Part shown: one piece after another, positions 8,248 through 16,511 of the stretch
Position numbering within the stretch: position 1 is the first letter of the stretch
Layout of the letters: every line of letters begins with the position of its first letter
DNA from: an uncultured Eubacteriales bacterium
Lineage (GTDB): Bacteria > Bacillota > Clostridia > Lachnospirales > Lachnospiraceae
Length of the DNA stretch: 64,000 nucleotides
Direction: 5' to 3'
Assembly: GCA_900314845.1 (NCBI GenBank)
Contig: OMWV01000021.1
Coordinates: 62,001 to 126,000 of the forward strand
The notes under the pieces: model-generated
The model's database searches: none
The model's input: only the letters and a program-made list of their open reading frames with translations
Told to the model about the DNA's origin: nothing
Program-made: the position numbers and the translations under genes

Positions 8248-9888
8248 TTATTCTTCTTCGGGCTTTGAAAGATCGACGCTGCGGATGATCTTGCGCAGGG
8301 GGAGAATACTTCTCGCATTTACGGAAAGTTCATCAACACCCATGCGCAGGAAGGTCTCTGTGAGGGTCGGGTCAGCGCCCAGCTCTCCGCAGATGCCTAC
8401 CCAGCAGCCATGGCGGTGTCCGGCCTCTATCGTCATCTGGATCTCCTTGAGGACAGCCGGGTGATGGGTGTCGGAGAAGGGCTCCAGCTTAGCGTTCTGA
8501 CGGTCGATCGCCAGCGTATACTGGGTAAGATCGTTCGTGCCGAGCGAGAAGAAATCTACATCTTCCGCCAGTGTATCAGCGCAGATAGCAGCGGCGGGCG
8601 TCTCAACCATGATTCCGATCTGGATGTTATCAGCAACAGCCTTGCCTTCGGCAATCAGCTCACTGCGGCACTCTTCCAGGATCTCCCTGCACTCGCGAAG
8701 CTCACGCTGGCTGATGATCATGGGAAACATGATGCCGAGATTGCCGTATGCGGAAGCACGGAGCAGGGCTCTGAGCTGGCGCTTGAAAAAGTCTTTCCTG
8801 GTCAGACAGATGCGGATGGCGCGATAGCCAAGGGCGGGATTGTCTTCCTTGTCCAGATGCATATAGTCGATGGTCTTGTCCGCTCCGATATCACAGGTGC
8901 GGATGATGACGAGCTTGGGAGCCAGAGTCTCCAGTACCCTCTTGTATGCATCAAACTGGGCATCCTCGCTGGGATCGTCGGGGCTGTTAAGGTAGACGAA
9001 CTCAGACCGGAAAAGGCCGACGCCTTCAGCGTCGTTCATCTGTACCGAGCCTACATCCTCGGGGCCGCCGATGTTGGCAAAAAGCCTGACCGTTTTCCCG
9101 TCCAGAGTCGTGCTGGATTTTCCTTTCAGTTCCTGGAGAAGGGCTTTCTGGCTCAGGTCTTCGTTTCTCTTTTTAGTAAGTGAATCGAGCAGGTCTTTTG
9201 TCGGCTCAATATAAGCGCAGGAATTATAACCGTCCAGAATCGCCAGTTTTCCGTCCCAGTCATCGGAAACATCCTTACACTGGATCAGCGTGGGAAGATT
9301 CATGCTGCGGGCGAGAATGGCGGTGTGGCTTGTTGAACTTCCCTCTTTCGTGATCAGACCCAGCAGAAGAGACTTGTCCAGGCGGACAGTCTCAGACGGC
9401 GCCAGATCATCGGCCACCAGAATGCTGGGCTCGGTCCCCTGAAGGGAATCCGCGTCAAGTCCCAGCAGAACAGACACAACAGAGTTGCCGACGTCGATCA
9501 CATCAGCGCTTCTGGCCTTGAAATAAGGGTCATCCATATCTCTGAACATCTGGGCTACATTGTCAAAGCCATGCTGAGCCGCATATTCTGCAGAATGGTG
9601 CTGTTCCTCGATAATGGACTTGACAGCATCCAACAGATCATCGTCATCCAGCATATCCATATGGAACTGGAAGATCCCGGCACTTTCCTCGCCGGCAGAT
9701 TTCACTGCCTTTTCATACAGAACCTGCTGCTGGTTCTGGACCTTCACTCTTGCCTGCTCAAATCTCTCAAGTTCCAGATCAGGGTCGTCTACGATATTCT
9801 CATTGATCTTGAATTCGGGAGCTTTATAGATACGTATCCTTCCAATGGCAATTCCATTCAGGATGCTGATACCCGTAACAACCTGCAT
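8248..9888 (-). CDS. ptsI: PTS enzyme I (phosphoenolpyruvate-protein phosphotransferase)
   Basis: Transfers phosphate from phosphoenolpyruvate to HPr, the first step of all PTS sugar uptake. The 546 residues are slightly short of the usual 570. The swivelling phosphohistidine motif GSSTSHTAILARSMNLP is at about residue 190. The PEP-binding TIM barrel contains GGPEDVGS, LFRSEFVYL, LGYRAIRICL, IGIMVETPAAA, FSLGTNDLTQY and CGELGAD. The start MQVVTGISILNG follows GGAGGG. It lies downstream of ptsH with an intrinsic terminator-like hairpin between (9912-9951), so its level is probably set by read-through. It is cytosolic. It should energise the sucrose-type EII at 10394 as well as other EIIs elsewhere. 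Confidence 0.96.
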   Translation of the reverse strand: MQVVTGISILNGIAIGRIRIYKAPEFKINENIVDDPDLELERFEQARVKVQNQQQVLYEKAVKSAGEESAGIFQFHMDMLDDDDLLDAVKSIIEEQHHSAEYAAQHGFDNVAQMFRDMDDPYFKARSADVIDVGNSVVSVLLGLDADSLQGTEPSILVADDLAPSETVRLDKSLLLGLITKEGSSTSHTAILARSMNLPTLIQCKDVSDDWDGKLAILDGYNSCAYIEPTKDLLDSLTKKRNEDLSQKALLQELKGKSSTTLDGKTVRLFANIGGPEDVGSVQMNDAEGVGLFRSEFVYLNSPDDPSEDAQFDAYKRVLETLAPKLVIIRTCDIGADKTIDYMHLDKEDNPALGYRAIRICLTRKDFFKRQLRALLRASAYGNLGIMFPMIISQRELRECREILEECRSELIAEGKAVADNIQIGIMVETPAAAICADTLAEDVDFFSLGTNDLTQYTLAIDRQNAKLEPFSDTHHPAVLKEIQMTIEAGHRHGCWVGICGELGADPTLTETFLRMGVDELSVNARSILPLRKIIRSVDLSKPEEE

Positions 9889-9911
9889 AATGTAACCCTC
9901 CTGCTGATGAT

Positions 9912-9951
9912 AAAAAAATGCAGACCGCCGCAGACCCCTGCGGCAGCCTGC
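9912..9951 (-). terminator. Terminator or attenuator between ptsH and ptsI
   Basis: Minus strand: GCAG (9951-9948), GCT, GCCGCAG, loop GGGT, CTGCGGC, GGT, CTGC (9923-9920), then A and seven T. The two stacked perfect stems and T-run have the form of an intrinsic terminator. It lies only 24 bases before the ptsI start, so it can only act by limiting transcription into ptsI. Confidence 0.8.
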
Positions 9952-9992
9952 CCGGATAGATTTCTTGAAATGTTATTTATTTACTGTGCGGA

Positions 9993-10253
9993 TTATAAAT
10001 TTTCTTTCAGGAACTTCTCAATTGCTGCAGCTGCATCGGCTTCATCGTCACCCTCGACCGTAACGGTAACTTCATCACCCTGACGGATCCCAAGTCCCAT
10101 AAGGGCAAGAAGCTTCTTGCCGTCTGCTGCCTTGCCGTCCTTTGATACAATCTGAATACGGCTTGCGAACTTCTTTACTTCCTTAACCAGAAGTCCTGCC
10201 GGACGAGCATGGATACCAACCGGATCTGTAATCGTGTACTTAAATTCTTTCAT
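9993..10253 (-). CDS. ptsH: HPr phosphocarrier protein lacking Ser-46
   Basis: Small cytosolic carrier that takes phosphate from enzyme I and passes it to EIIA domains. The 86 residues include the active site GIHARPAG with His-15. The region that normally holds the HPr-kinase site (typically N-A-K-S-L-M) reads DGKKLLALMGLG here, with Lys in place of Ser-46. The catalytic role should be intact, but regulation through HPr(Ser-P) and CcpA should not work with this copy. The C-terminal half (VTVTVEGDDEADAAAAIEKF) is typical of HPr proteins I know from Lachnospiraceae. It sits between scrA and ptsI; the ribosome site is AAGGGAG. Confidence 0.95.
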   Translation of the reverse strand: MKEFKYTITDPVGIHARPAGLLVKEVKKFASRIQIVSKDGKAADGKKLLALMGLGIRQGDEVTVTVEGDDEADAAAAIEKFLKENL

Positions 10254-10393
10254 GTTAATCTCCCTTCTGCGGATATCTTAATATATAGGGTATCTATGTG
10301 ATTCGGCCAGGCGGCAGTTCTTTATCTGTCACAGCCGCCCGGACCGATCAGATACTGATTTGATCTGTCAGGGCCGTATGACCCCGTCTGATG

Positions 10394-12298
10394 CTACTTC
10401 AGTCTTTCCCCGTACTGGAAATCTGTATAATCATCACTGTTGGTCAGAAGGACAACAACAACATCGGGATGTCCTGCCGCCTTGATCTTCTCATCGTCAA
10501 AGACAAGCAGGGGCTGACCGGTCTTGACCTCGTCGCCTTCCTTTACCATAGTTGTGAAGCCGTCGCCGTCCATCATGACGGTATCAACACCGACATGGAT
10601 CAGAAGTTCCTGATCATTGGGGCCGGTGATCCCGACTGCGTGATTGGTCTCAGCTACAGAGGAGATCACGCCGTCAAAAGGAGCGAAGATGGTCTCGCCT
10701 TCGGGAATGATTCCCACGCCCTCACCCAGGGCACCGGAAGCAAATGTCTCATCCGGGATCTCTGTGTAAGAAATGACCTTGCCGTTGATCGGCTTGTTGA
10801 TGTCGCCTGCGGAAGATGTAATGACCACATTTCCTCTTTCATAAGCAGCTTCGTCTGTCTTCTCTTCCTCTTTGGCCTTCTGCGCTGCTTTCTTCATACC
10901 TGTCTCGGGCTCTTTCCAGAGAGTCCAGGTCAGGATGAAGGCAATGCCGCCGGAGATGGCAAGCAGGATCGTATACTGAAGAGGCTGCTTGATGGTCAGA
11001 TAGCCGGGAATACCGGTAACGCCGTATGCGGTAGCGCCGATCTTTGTCAGGGCGCCGTAGAAGGAACCGGCAATGCCGCCGACCATAGCGCAGATAAAGG
11101 GCTTGAAGAAACGAAGGTTAACACCGAAGATGGCGGGCTCTGTGATGCCAAGGGCTGCTGACAGAGCGGAAGGAACGGCAACGACCTTTGTCTTGTTGTT
11201 CTTTGCCTTCAGACCAACTGCCAGGCAGGCGCCGAACTGCGCGAAGTTTGCAGCTGACGCGATAGGCATCCAGGTATTGAGACCGACAGATCCCAGCATA
11301 CCTGCCTCGATAACGTTATACATATGATGCAGACCCATGATGACGGTCCATGGATACAAGGCACCCATGGCCGCGGCTCCGAAAACATTTCCTACAAGAA
11401 TCTCTGCTCCGCTCAGAACCCAGGTCTCCAGCGTAGAGAAAATAGGGCCGATGATCGTAAAGGTAAGCAGGGTAGTCGACAGCACCGTAACGAGAGGAAC
11501 AACGAATAGATCGAGCATCTCGGGCACATGCTTATGCAGCCACTTCTCGATCTTGCACATCAGGAATACGGCAATGATGACCGGAATAACGTGGCCCTGG
11601 TAACCGGTCAGCCGGATGGGCAGGATCGGTCCGAACAAATGCCATTGAGGGATCACGCCGTCCGTGACGTGGAAGAACGCGTTGATCGCCTCTTTATTGC
11701 CGACATTCCATCCATTGAGCAGGTTGGTGTGAACCATAGCCAGACCGATAACAGCGCCCAGGAAAATATTTCCTCCGAATACACGTGCCGCTGAAATAGC
11801 AACGATAACAGGCAGGAAAGCAAATGCGGTGTTGGAGATCATATCCAGGAAAGCATACCAGTCGGTTCCTGAGAAACTGGAAACGGCTTTGCCCAGAGCC
11901 TCGACAAGACCCATCATCAGACCGGAAGCTACGATCGCCGGCAGGATGGGAACGAAAACGTCGCCGATGGGCTTTAACAGCCTTCTCCACAAGGGCTGTT
12001 TTGCCGCGGCTGCCGCCTTGACGTCATCTTTGGTAGCCTCTGTCATTCCTGTGATCGCCAGGAACTCATCATAGACTTTATTGACAGTGCCGGTGCCGAT
12101 GATGAGCTGGAGCTGTCCGTTCGATTCGAACATACCCTTGACGCCATCAACATTCTCCAGGTAATCCTTCTGGACTTTGCTGTTATCCTTGATAACAAGA
12201 CGAAGTCTCGTCGCGCAGTGCGCCGCCTGCGCGATATTCTCGCGCCCACCGATATGGTCGACGATTTCCTGCGCGCATTTACGATAATCCAATGCCAT
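10394..12298 (-). CDS. scrA: PTS EIIBCA transporter, sucrose/beta-glucoside type
   Basis: Membrane permease that imports and phosphorylates a disaccharide. The 634 residues run EIIB (1-90; phosphocysteine in QAAHCATRLRLV), EIIC (about 105-460, roughly ten membrane segments beginning at PIGDVFVPILPAIVASGLM) and an EIIA-Glc domain (about 495-634; GEGVGIIPEG, phosphohistidine in ELLIHVGVDTV). The order B-C-A with a fused EIIA is typical of ScrA, BglF and TreP relatives. Sucrose is the favoured substrate because fructokinase, an amylosucrase-family enzyme and a LacI regulator are adjacent. A trehalose or beta-glucoside substrate is not excluded, since no GH1, GH4 or GH32 gene is present. An operator follows the -10. 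Confidence 0.88.
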   Translation of the reverse strand: MALDYRKCAQEIVDHIGGRENIAQAAHCATRLRLVIKDNSKVQKDYLENVDGVKGMFESNGQLQLIIGTGTVNKVYDEFLAITGMTEATKDDVKAAAAAKQPLWRRLLKPIGDVFVPILPAIVASGLMMGLVEALGKAVSSFSGTDWYAFLDMISNTAFAFLPVIVAISAARVFGGNIFLGAVIGLAMVHTNLLNGWNVGNKEAINAFFHVTDGVIPQWHLFGPILPIRLTGYQGHVIPVIIAVFLMCKIEKWLHKHVPEMLDLFVVPLVTVLSTTLLTFTIIGPIFSTLETWVLSGAEILVGNVFGAAAMGALYPWTVIMGLHHMYNVIEAGMLGSVGLNTWMPIASAANFAQFGACLAVGLKAKNNKTKVVAVPSALSAALGITEPAIFGVNLRFFKPFICAMVGGIAGSFYGALTKIGATAYGVTGIPGYLTIKQPLQYTILLAISGGIAFILTWTLWKEPETGMKKAAQKAKEEEKTDEAAYERGNVVITSSAGDINKPINGKVISYTEIPDETFASGALGEGVGIIPEGETIFAPFDGVISSVAETNHAVGITGPNDQELLIHVGVDTVMMDGDGFTTMVKEGDEVKTGQPLLVFDDEKIKAAGHPDVVVVLLTNSDDYTDFQYGERLK

Positions 12299-12314
12299 AA
12301 CTACCTCCCTGAAC

Positions 12315-12346
12315 TGGAATCGTTTTCACTCTAATATCAAATTATA
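12315..12346 (-). promoter_or_regulatory. scrA -10 box and LacI/cre-type operator
   Basis: TATAAT on the minus strand at 12346-12341 has no convincing -35. TGGAATCGTTTTCA (12315-12328 on plus) matches the LacI/CcpA pattern TGWAANCGNTNWCA at all but one fixed position. It would cover the transcription start. The same motif, at nearly the same distance from the -10, precedes the amylosucrase gene. Confidence 0.6.
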
Positions 12347-12455
12347 TTTTATGGGAATTTTCTCCATCTGTAAATGAAACTATTTTACGATTTCATATCT
12401 AATATTTTGTACAAATTTACATAAAACAGGAAGCTGTTCTGCCTTTATAAAATAC

Positions 12456-13274
12456 TCAGCGCAGATGAAGCCTGTCAAAAGCCCAGGCAAGGCCGTCCGA
12501 AGTCACCGCGGGGCAGACCAGATCGCAGATCTCCTTCAGGCTTTGCGCCCCGTTTCCCATACAGACGCTGGTCCCGACCACCCGGATCATGGCTTCATCG
12601 TTCATGCTGTCGCCGAAGCCGACCGTGTCGCTGACCGGAACGCCCAGATGCCGGCAGATCCGCAGAACCCCTTTCCCCTTATCAAACTTCCGGTTGATCA
12701 GTTCCCCGTTCACGCAGCCGTGCTCAGGGATCTCCTGGATGCAGAAATCAAACTGGTCTTCCAGAAGGCTCCTTGCCTCATCCAGCTGGTCCATCTTCAG
12801 GCACATGATCACTACCTTGTAGATCGGAGACCCATCGTACTCCTCTATAGGCCGGATCCCCAAATTGGAAGCCAGCGCCTTGCGCCAGCGCTCGATCTCG
12901 CTGTTTCCCTCCGACTGCCCCTTAAGAAAATCCTTCAGATCACTGTCTCCCCAGGAGCTGTCCCGGGCCTCGATCGTGCAGAAGACCCCGTGCCGATGCA
13001 GGCTGTCCAGGGCCGTCTTCCTCTGCACAGGCGTCATGGGACAGTCATAGAGCACCTGGCCGCCGCAGACCACATATCCGCCCGCGCTTCCCACGACTCC
13101 GTCAAAGCCGTACCTGAGAAGAGGACTGAGCATATCATAATTGCGGCCGGTACATAAAAACACCTTGTTCCCTGCCTTCCGGGCGTCATGGATCGCCTGG
13201 ACCGCGCTGGCGGGAGGAATATTCTCCCCCGGCGGCGTAAGCGTTCCATCGATATCAATAAATATCAGTTTCAT
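12456..13274 (-). CDS. Cof-type HAD-superfamily phosphatase
   Basis: 272-residue haloacid-dehalogenase-type hydrolase. Motif I is FIDIDGTLTP with the nucleophile and acid Asp pair, and motif IV is VGFGDSMNDEAMI. The large cap between them is of the Cof/YidA (C2b) type. These enzymes dephosphorylate small metabolites, often sugar phosphates. It is translated 11 bases after the LacI-type gene and lies in the amylosucrase-lacI-HAD unit. I infer a possible role on a sugar phosphate made by the PTS, such as sucrose-6-phosphate, but Cof phosphatases are promiscuous and often sit in operons as housecleaning enzymes. The ribosome site is AAGGGAG. Confidence 0.88.
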   Translation of the reverse strand: MKLIFIDIDGTLTPPGENIPPASAVQAIHDARKAGNKVFLCTGRNYDMLSPLLRYGFDGVVGSAGGYVVCGGQVLYDCPMTPVQRKTALDSLHRHGVFCTIEARDSSWGDSDLKDFLKGQSEGNSEIERWRKALASNLGIRPIEEYDGSPIYKVVIMCLKMDQLDEARSLLEDQFDFCIQEIPEHGCVNGELINRKFDKGKGVLRICRHLGVPVSDTVGFGDSMNDEAMIRVVGTSVCMGNGAQSLKEICDLVCPAVTSDGLAWAFDRLHLR

Positions 13275-13285
13275 AATAATCTCCC

Positions 13286-14272
13286 TTACAAGCTGCCCCG
13301 CTCTGTAATCGAATAATCAAGCATTACCTGCCGGGCGGATATTTCCCCTCTCTTGCTGCCAAGCCTCGAGAGCAGCATATCCGCGGCGATCATGCCGCAT
13401 TTTTTATAATTCAGATGGACTGAGGTAAGAGGCGGGATCGCTGCCTGGGATGCCCAGCTGTCGCCAATACTTCCTACCACAACATCCTCCGGTATCCTTC
13501 TGCCGTTTTCCCGCAGAGCTTTCATAGCGCCCAGAGCGATGGTATCTGTTGCGCAGATGACCGCATCGATTTCCGGACTGCGCTCCAGCATCTGTTTCAT
13601 GACAAGTTCTCCGCTTTCAAAAGAAAATTCCACGGTTCCCCAGTCGCACCGGTTCGGATCGAATCCTGCTTCAATGATCGCGTCATACGCCCCCATCTGC
13701 CTCTGCTCTCCGGCCGCCAGATCCTCCCGGCGGACCCCCAGATAGGCCAGATGCCGCCTTCCCCCGGCCAGAGCCCTTCCGGTCAGATCCTTTACTGCGT
13801 GATAATCATCGTGATAGACACAGGGGATCCCGGAAAAATTCTGTCCGGTGACGACAACAGGCCTGTCAGCAGCCAGGATACAGTTCCTCAGCTCCTTTGT
13901 CATGCCTGTTCCCATCAGGATAATCCCATCCACCATACTGCTCTGCAGGTTCTTCAGATACTGGGCTTCCTTGTCATGGTCTCCCCCGGTAAGACCCAGG
14001 ATCAGCATGTAATCACTCTGGATCAGCCGCTCACTCACGCCGTTCAGGATCTGTGACGCGGACATGGAGTCCAGACGGGGGATAATGACCAGGATCTGCC
14101 GGCTCCTGCCGGACCGCATGGTCTGCGCGTACTGATTCGGCTGAAAGCCGGTCTCCTCTATCACCCGCCTGATCTTAAAACGCATGGAATCGCTGACGGG
14201 ACCGTCGTTCAGATACCTGCTGACCGAGGCAGGAGAAACACCGGCAAGTTTTGCTACTTCTTTGATCGTCAT
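13286..14272 (-). CDS. LacI-family transcriptional repressor (probable sucrose regulator)
   Basis: 328 residues. The N-terminal helix-turn-helix TIKEVAKLAGVSPASVSRYL is followed by the hinge and a periplasmic-binding-protein-like sensor domain (ILVIIPRLDSMSASQILNGV onward, ending with DMLLSRLGSKRGEISARQVM). It starts three bases after the amylosucrase stop, so it is translated with it. The matched operators at 12315 and 16266 have the central CG and dyad that LacI-family proteins bind. I infer that this protein represses its own operon and scrA, with a sugar or sugar phosphate as inducer. CcpA could bind the same sites and is the main alternative. Confidence 0.9.
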   Translation of the reverse strand: MTIKEVAKLAGVSPASVSRYLNDGPVSDSMRFKIRRVIEETGFQPNQYAQTMRSGRSRQILVIIPRLDSMSASQILNGVSERLIQSDYMLILGLTGGDHDKEAQYLKNLQSSMVDGIILMGTGMTKELRNCILAADRPVVVTGQNFSGIPCVYHDDYHAVKDLTGRALAGGRRHLAYLGVRREDLAAGEQRQMGAYDAIIEAGFDPNRCDWGTVEFSFESGELVMKQMLERSPEIDAVICATDTIALGAMKALRENGRRIPEDVVVGSIGDSWASQAAIPPLTSVHLNYKKCGMIAADMLLSRLGSKRGEISARQVMLDYSITERGSL

Positions 14273-14275
14273 AAA

Positions 14276-16222
14276 TTATTTTCCTGCTTTTCCTGTCTGT
14301 CTGTACTTCTCAGCTAAAGGTCTGTGCGCGGCCTCGATCCGCTCATGCACGGTCAGGACAGGGTTGGAGCTCTCACTGAAGGAAGTCAAAAGCCATGCAA
14401 AATCACGTCCGGGAATGCCGACAGCCTTGGCCGGACGGATCTGACCGGTAAAGCAGTCATAATAGATCTCCTCTTCATTGACCCAGGCCGTCTGGTCTTC
14501 ATCACTGAAATTAAAGAGTCCGATCAGCTTGCAGCCTCTATAATAGCGGCCGATACCAAGAACGTGGTCATTCCAGGTCTCAACGATCCAGGTATCCGCG
14601 CCCGGCTCAAAGACCTCACAGTTAGCGCGGAATTCTTCCAGTCTCCTGAGTCCGGCGAAGATCCTGCCCTGACGGCTGTTCTCATCCTCCCGCATAGCAA
14701 CCTCGTCCCAATGCAGTTTTCCGCGATGCAGATAACGGGAATCATCCCATTTCAAAGGATCCTCATGGTAACTGTAATCATTGAGCTGGCCGATCTCATC
14801 ACCCGAATAGAGGACCGGAATACCGCTCAAAGTGAAAAGGAAGGCGTGAAGCATGATATCCAGGCGGATCGCGCGGTCAAGCTTAGCCGGATCCTTCTCA
14901 AACTCAGCTGCCTCGATCCCGCACAGGGAAGCCGTCGTTCCGCAGAGCCGCGCGTCCCCCAGCCTGGGATCGTCGTTGTAAAGCTCGCCGCGGGAATCGA
15001 CTCCGTAGATGGCTCCCTTCAGATAATCATTGAGAAACTTCTTATGAGCCACTTCCGTAATGCCAAACTGGCTCAGAAACTGATAGTCAAGCCCCCAGCC
15101 GATATCATCGTGGCAGCGCAGGTAATTCAGAAATGTATATTGTTTCGGCAGAGCAAATACCTGCTCCAGCTGATGTCTGAGCAGGCGGACATCCTTGGTC
15201 GCAACCGTGTTCCAGGTGGAAGCCATTGTCGTTACATTGTAAAGCATATGGCATTCCGGCTTCTCGACGGTTCCAAAATAGGGAGCGACCTTGGAGGGTT
15301 CCATAACCACCTCGCCCAAAAGCAGCGTACCCGGGCAGACGATCTCGCATGCCATCCGCATCAGTCTGACCAGGGTATGAACCTGGGGAAGATTCCGGCA
15401 GTCCGTTCCCAGAGTCTTCCAGATATAGGGGACAGCGTCCAGCCTCACGATGTCGACCCCGTGATTGCACAGGTTCAGCATATTCGCCGTCATATCATTA
15501 AATACTGTAGGATTTCTGTAGTTCAGATCCCACTGGTAGGGATAAAATGTCGTCATGACGACCTTGTGTGTCTCCTCATTCCAGGAAAAATTGCCAGGAG
15601 CCGTCTGGGGAAATACCTGAGGAACCGTCTTCTCAAATTCATTAGGGATCTGCCAGTTGTCAAAAAAGAAATACCTGTCCTGATACTCCTTTTCACCTGC
15701 CTTGGCCCTTACAGCCCACTCATGATCCTCGCTGGTATGATTCATGACAAAATCAAGGCAGACGCTCATGCCCCTGGCATGGCACTCATCGCTCAGCTTC
15801 GCCAGATCTTCCATGGTTCCCAGCTCAGGCTGGACCTTCCGGAAATCCGAAACTGCGTATCCACCGTCGCTCCTGCCCTCCGGGCTCTGCAGAAGTGGCA
15901 TCAGATGCAGATAATTAACCCCGCAGTCCTGGATATAATCCAGATGCTCCCTCAGCCCCTCCAGGCTTCCCGCAAAACACTGCGTATACATCAGCATGCC
16001 CAGCATAGCATTGTTGGCATACCAGTCGATATCCTCCTCTCTGGCCTGATCCCACTCTTTCAGCTCCTGCTTTCTGGAAGAATAATAATCATACAGCATG
16101 CTGCAGAAATACTCAAAAGCATGCTCATCATTATAAAGTTCATTGTAGAGCCATTTCATCTCGTCATAATGGCGCTCTAATCTCCGGACAAATTCCGGTT
16201 CCAGATCCTGATCTTCGAACAT
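14276..16222 (-). CDS. GH13 subfamily 4 amylosucrase-like glucosyltransferase/hydrolase
   Basis: Alpha-retaining enzyme of the amylosucrase family, which cleaves sucrose to fructose and transfers or releases glucose. The 648 residues start at ATG 16222 (MFEDQDLEPEF) after GAGGG. The helical N-domain (1-100) precedes the barrel. Catalytic residues: nucleophile Asp in GVDIVRLDAVPYIWK near residue 261, acid/base Glu in LLLGEVVME near 303, and Asp in LRCHDDIGW near 371. VLYSGDEIGQLNDYSY is the amylosucrase-type segment. Length matches amylosucrases (about 640), not sucrose phosphorylases (about 490). Cytosolic, no signal peptide. It shares the locus with a PTS that should deliver sucrose-6-phosphate, so the true substrate may be phosphorylated. 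It is the first gene of a unit with the LacI-type and HAD genes. Confidence 0.9.
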   Translation of the reverse strand: MFEDQDLEPEFVRRLERHYDEMKWLYNELYNDEHAFEYFCSMLYDYYSSRKQELKEWDQAREEDIDWYANNAMLGMLMYTQCFAGSLEGLREHLDYIQDCGVNYLHLMPLLQSPEGRSDGGYAVSDFRKVQPELGTMEDLAKLSDECHARGMSVCLDFVMNHTSEDHEWAVRAKAGEKEYQDRYFFFDNWQIPNEFEKTVPQVFPQTAPGNFSWNEETHKVVMTTFYPYQWDLNYRNPTVFNDMTANMLNLCNHGVDIVRLDAVPYIWKTLGTDCRNLPQVHTLVRLMRMACEIVCPGTLLLGEVVMEPSKVAPYFGTVEKPECHMLYNVTTMASTWNTVATKDVRLLRHQLEQVFALPKQYTFLNYLRCHDDIGWGLDYQFLSQFGITEVAHKKFLNDYLKGAIYGVDSRGELYNDDPRLGDARLCGTTASLCGIEAAEFEKDPAKLDRAIRLDIMLHAFLFTLSGIPVLYSGDEIGQLNDYSYHEDPLKWDDSRYLHRGKLHWDEVAMREDENSRQGRIFAGLRRLEEFRANCEVFEPGADTWIVETWNDHVLGIGRYYRGCKLIGLFNFSDEDQTAWVNEEEIYYDCFTGQIRPAKAVGIPGRDFAWLLTSFSESSNPVLTVHERIEAAHRPLAEKYRQTGKAGK

Positions 16223-16265
16223 AAATTTACCCTCGCATTGTACAAAAGTATCAATAAAAATCAAA

Positions 16266-16318
16266 TGTAATCGTTATCATCTACATAAAATTATAAAAAT
16301 TTTACATATTTTTAGCAA
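16266..16318 (-). promoter_or_regulatory. Amylosucrase promoter with cre/LacI operator
   Basis: On the minus strand: TTGCTA (16318-16313), 17 bases, TATAAT (16295-16290). TGTAATCGTTATCA at 16266-16279 (plus) is a complete match to TGWAANCGNTNWCA and overlaps the expected start of transcription. It fits repression by the LacI-type protein encoded downstream, or by CcpA. Confidence 0.75.
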
Positions 16319-16415
16319 CAATAATACAAGCATATATATTTACAAACTTTCAACACGTATTTTGGTCAGAATCACTAAATCCTCCATCCGTCAGGGAAAC
16401 AGGCGCGGCATCGAC

Positions 16416-16465
16416 AAAAAAACCGGGGGCTGCCGCACTAATTCACTTAGTACGACAACCCCCGG
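16416..16465 (-). terminator. Intrinsic terminator of the fructokinase gene
   Basis: The minus strand folds into a 19-pair stem (16465-16447 with 16441-16423, including a few G-T pairs) with loop GTGAA. Seven T follow (16422-16416). It separates the fructokinase transcript from the amylosucrase promoter. Confidence 0.92.
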
Positions 16466-16511
16466 AATTTCTTTCAGAACGCAGCATCCCCACAGGGAAT
16501 GATTGGAAAAA

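Noticed and set aside
12427-12446. Terminator after the HAD phosphatase gene
   Set aside because: AACAG/CTGTT is a five-pair stem with a poor T-tail; read-through into scrA cannot be excluded.
14324-16180. 618-codon open frame on the plus strand opposite the amylosucrase gene
   Set aside because: No family motif or ribosome site; the real gene on the minus strand has all catalytic motifs. The open frame follows from codon bias.
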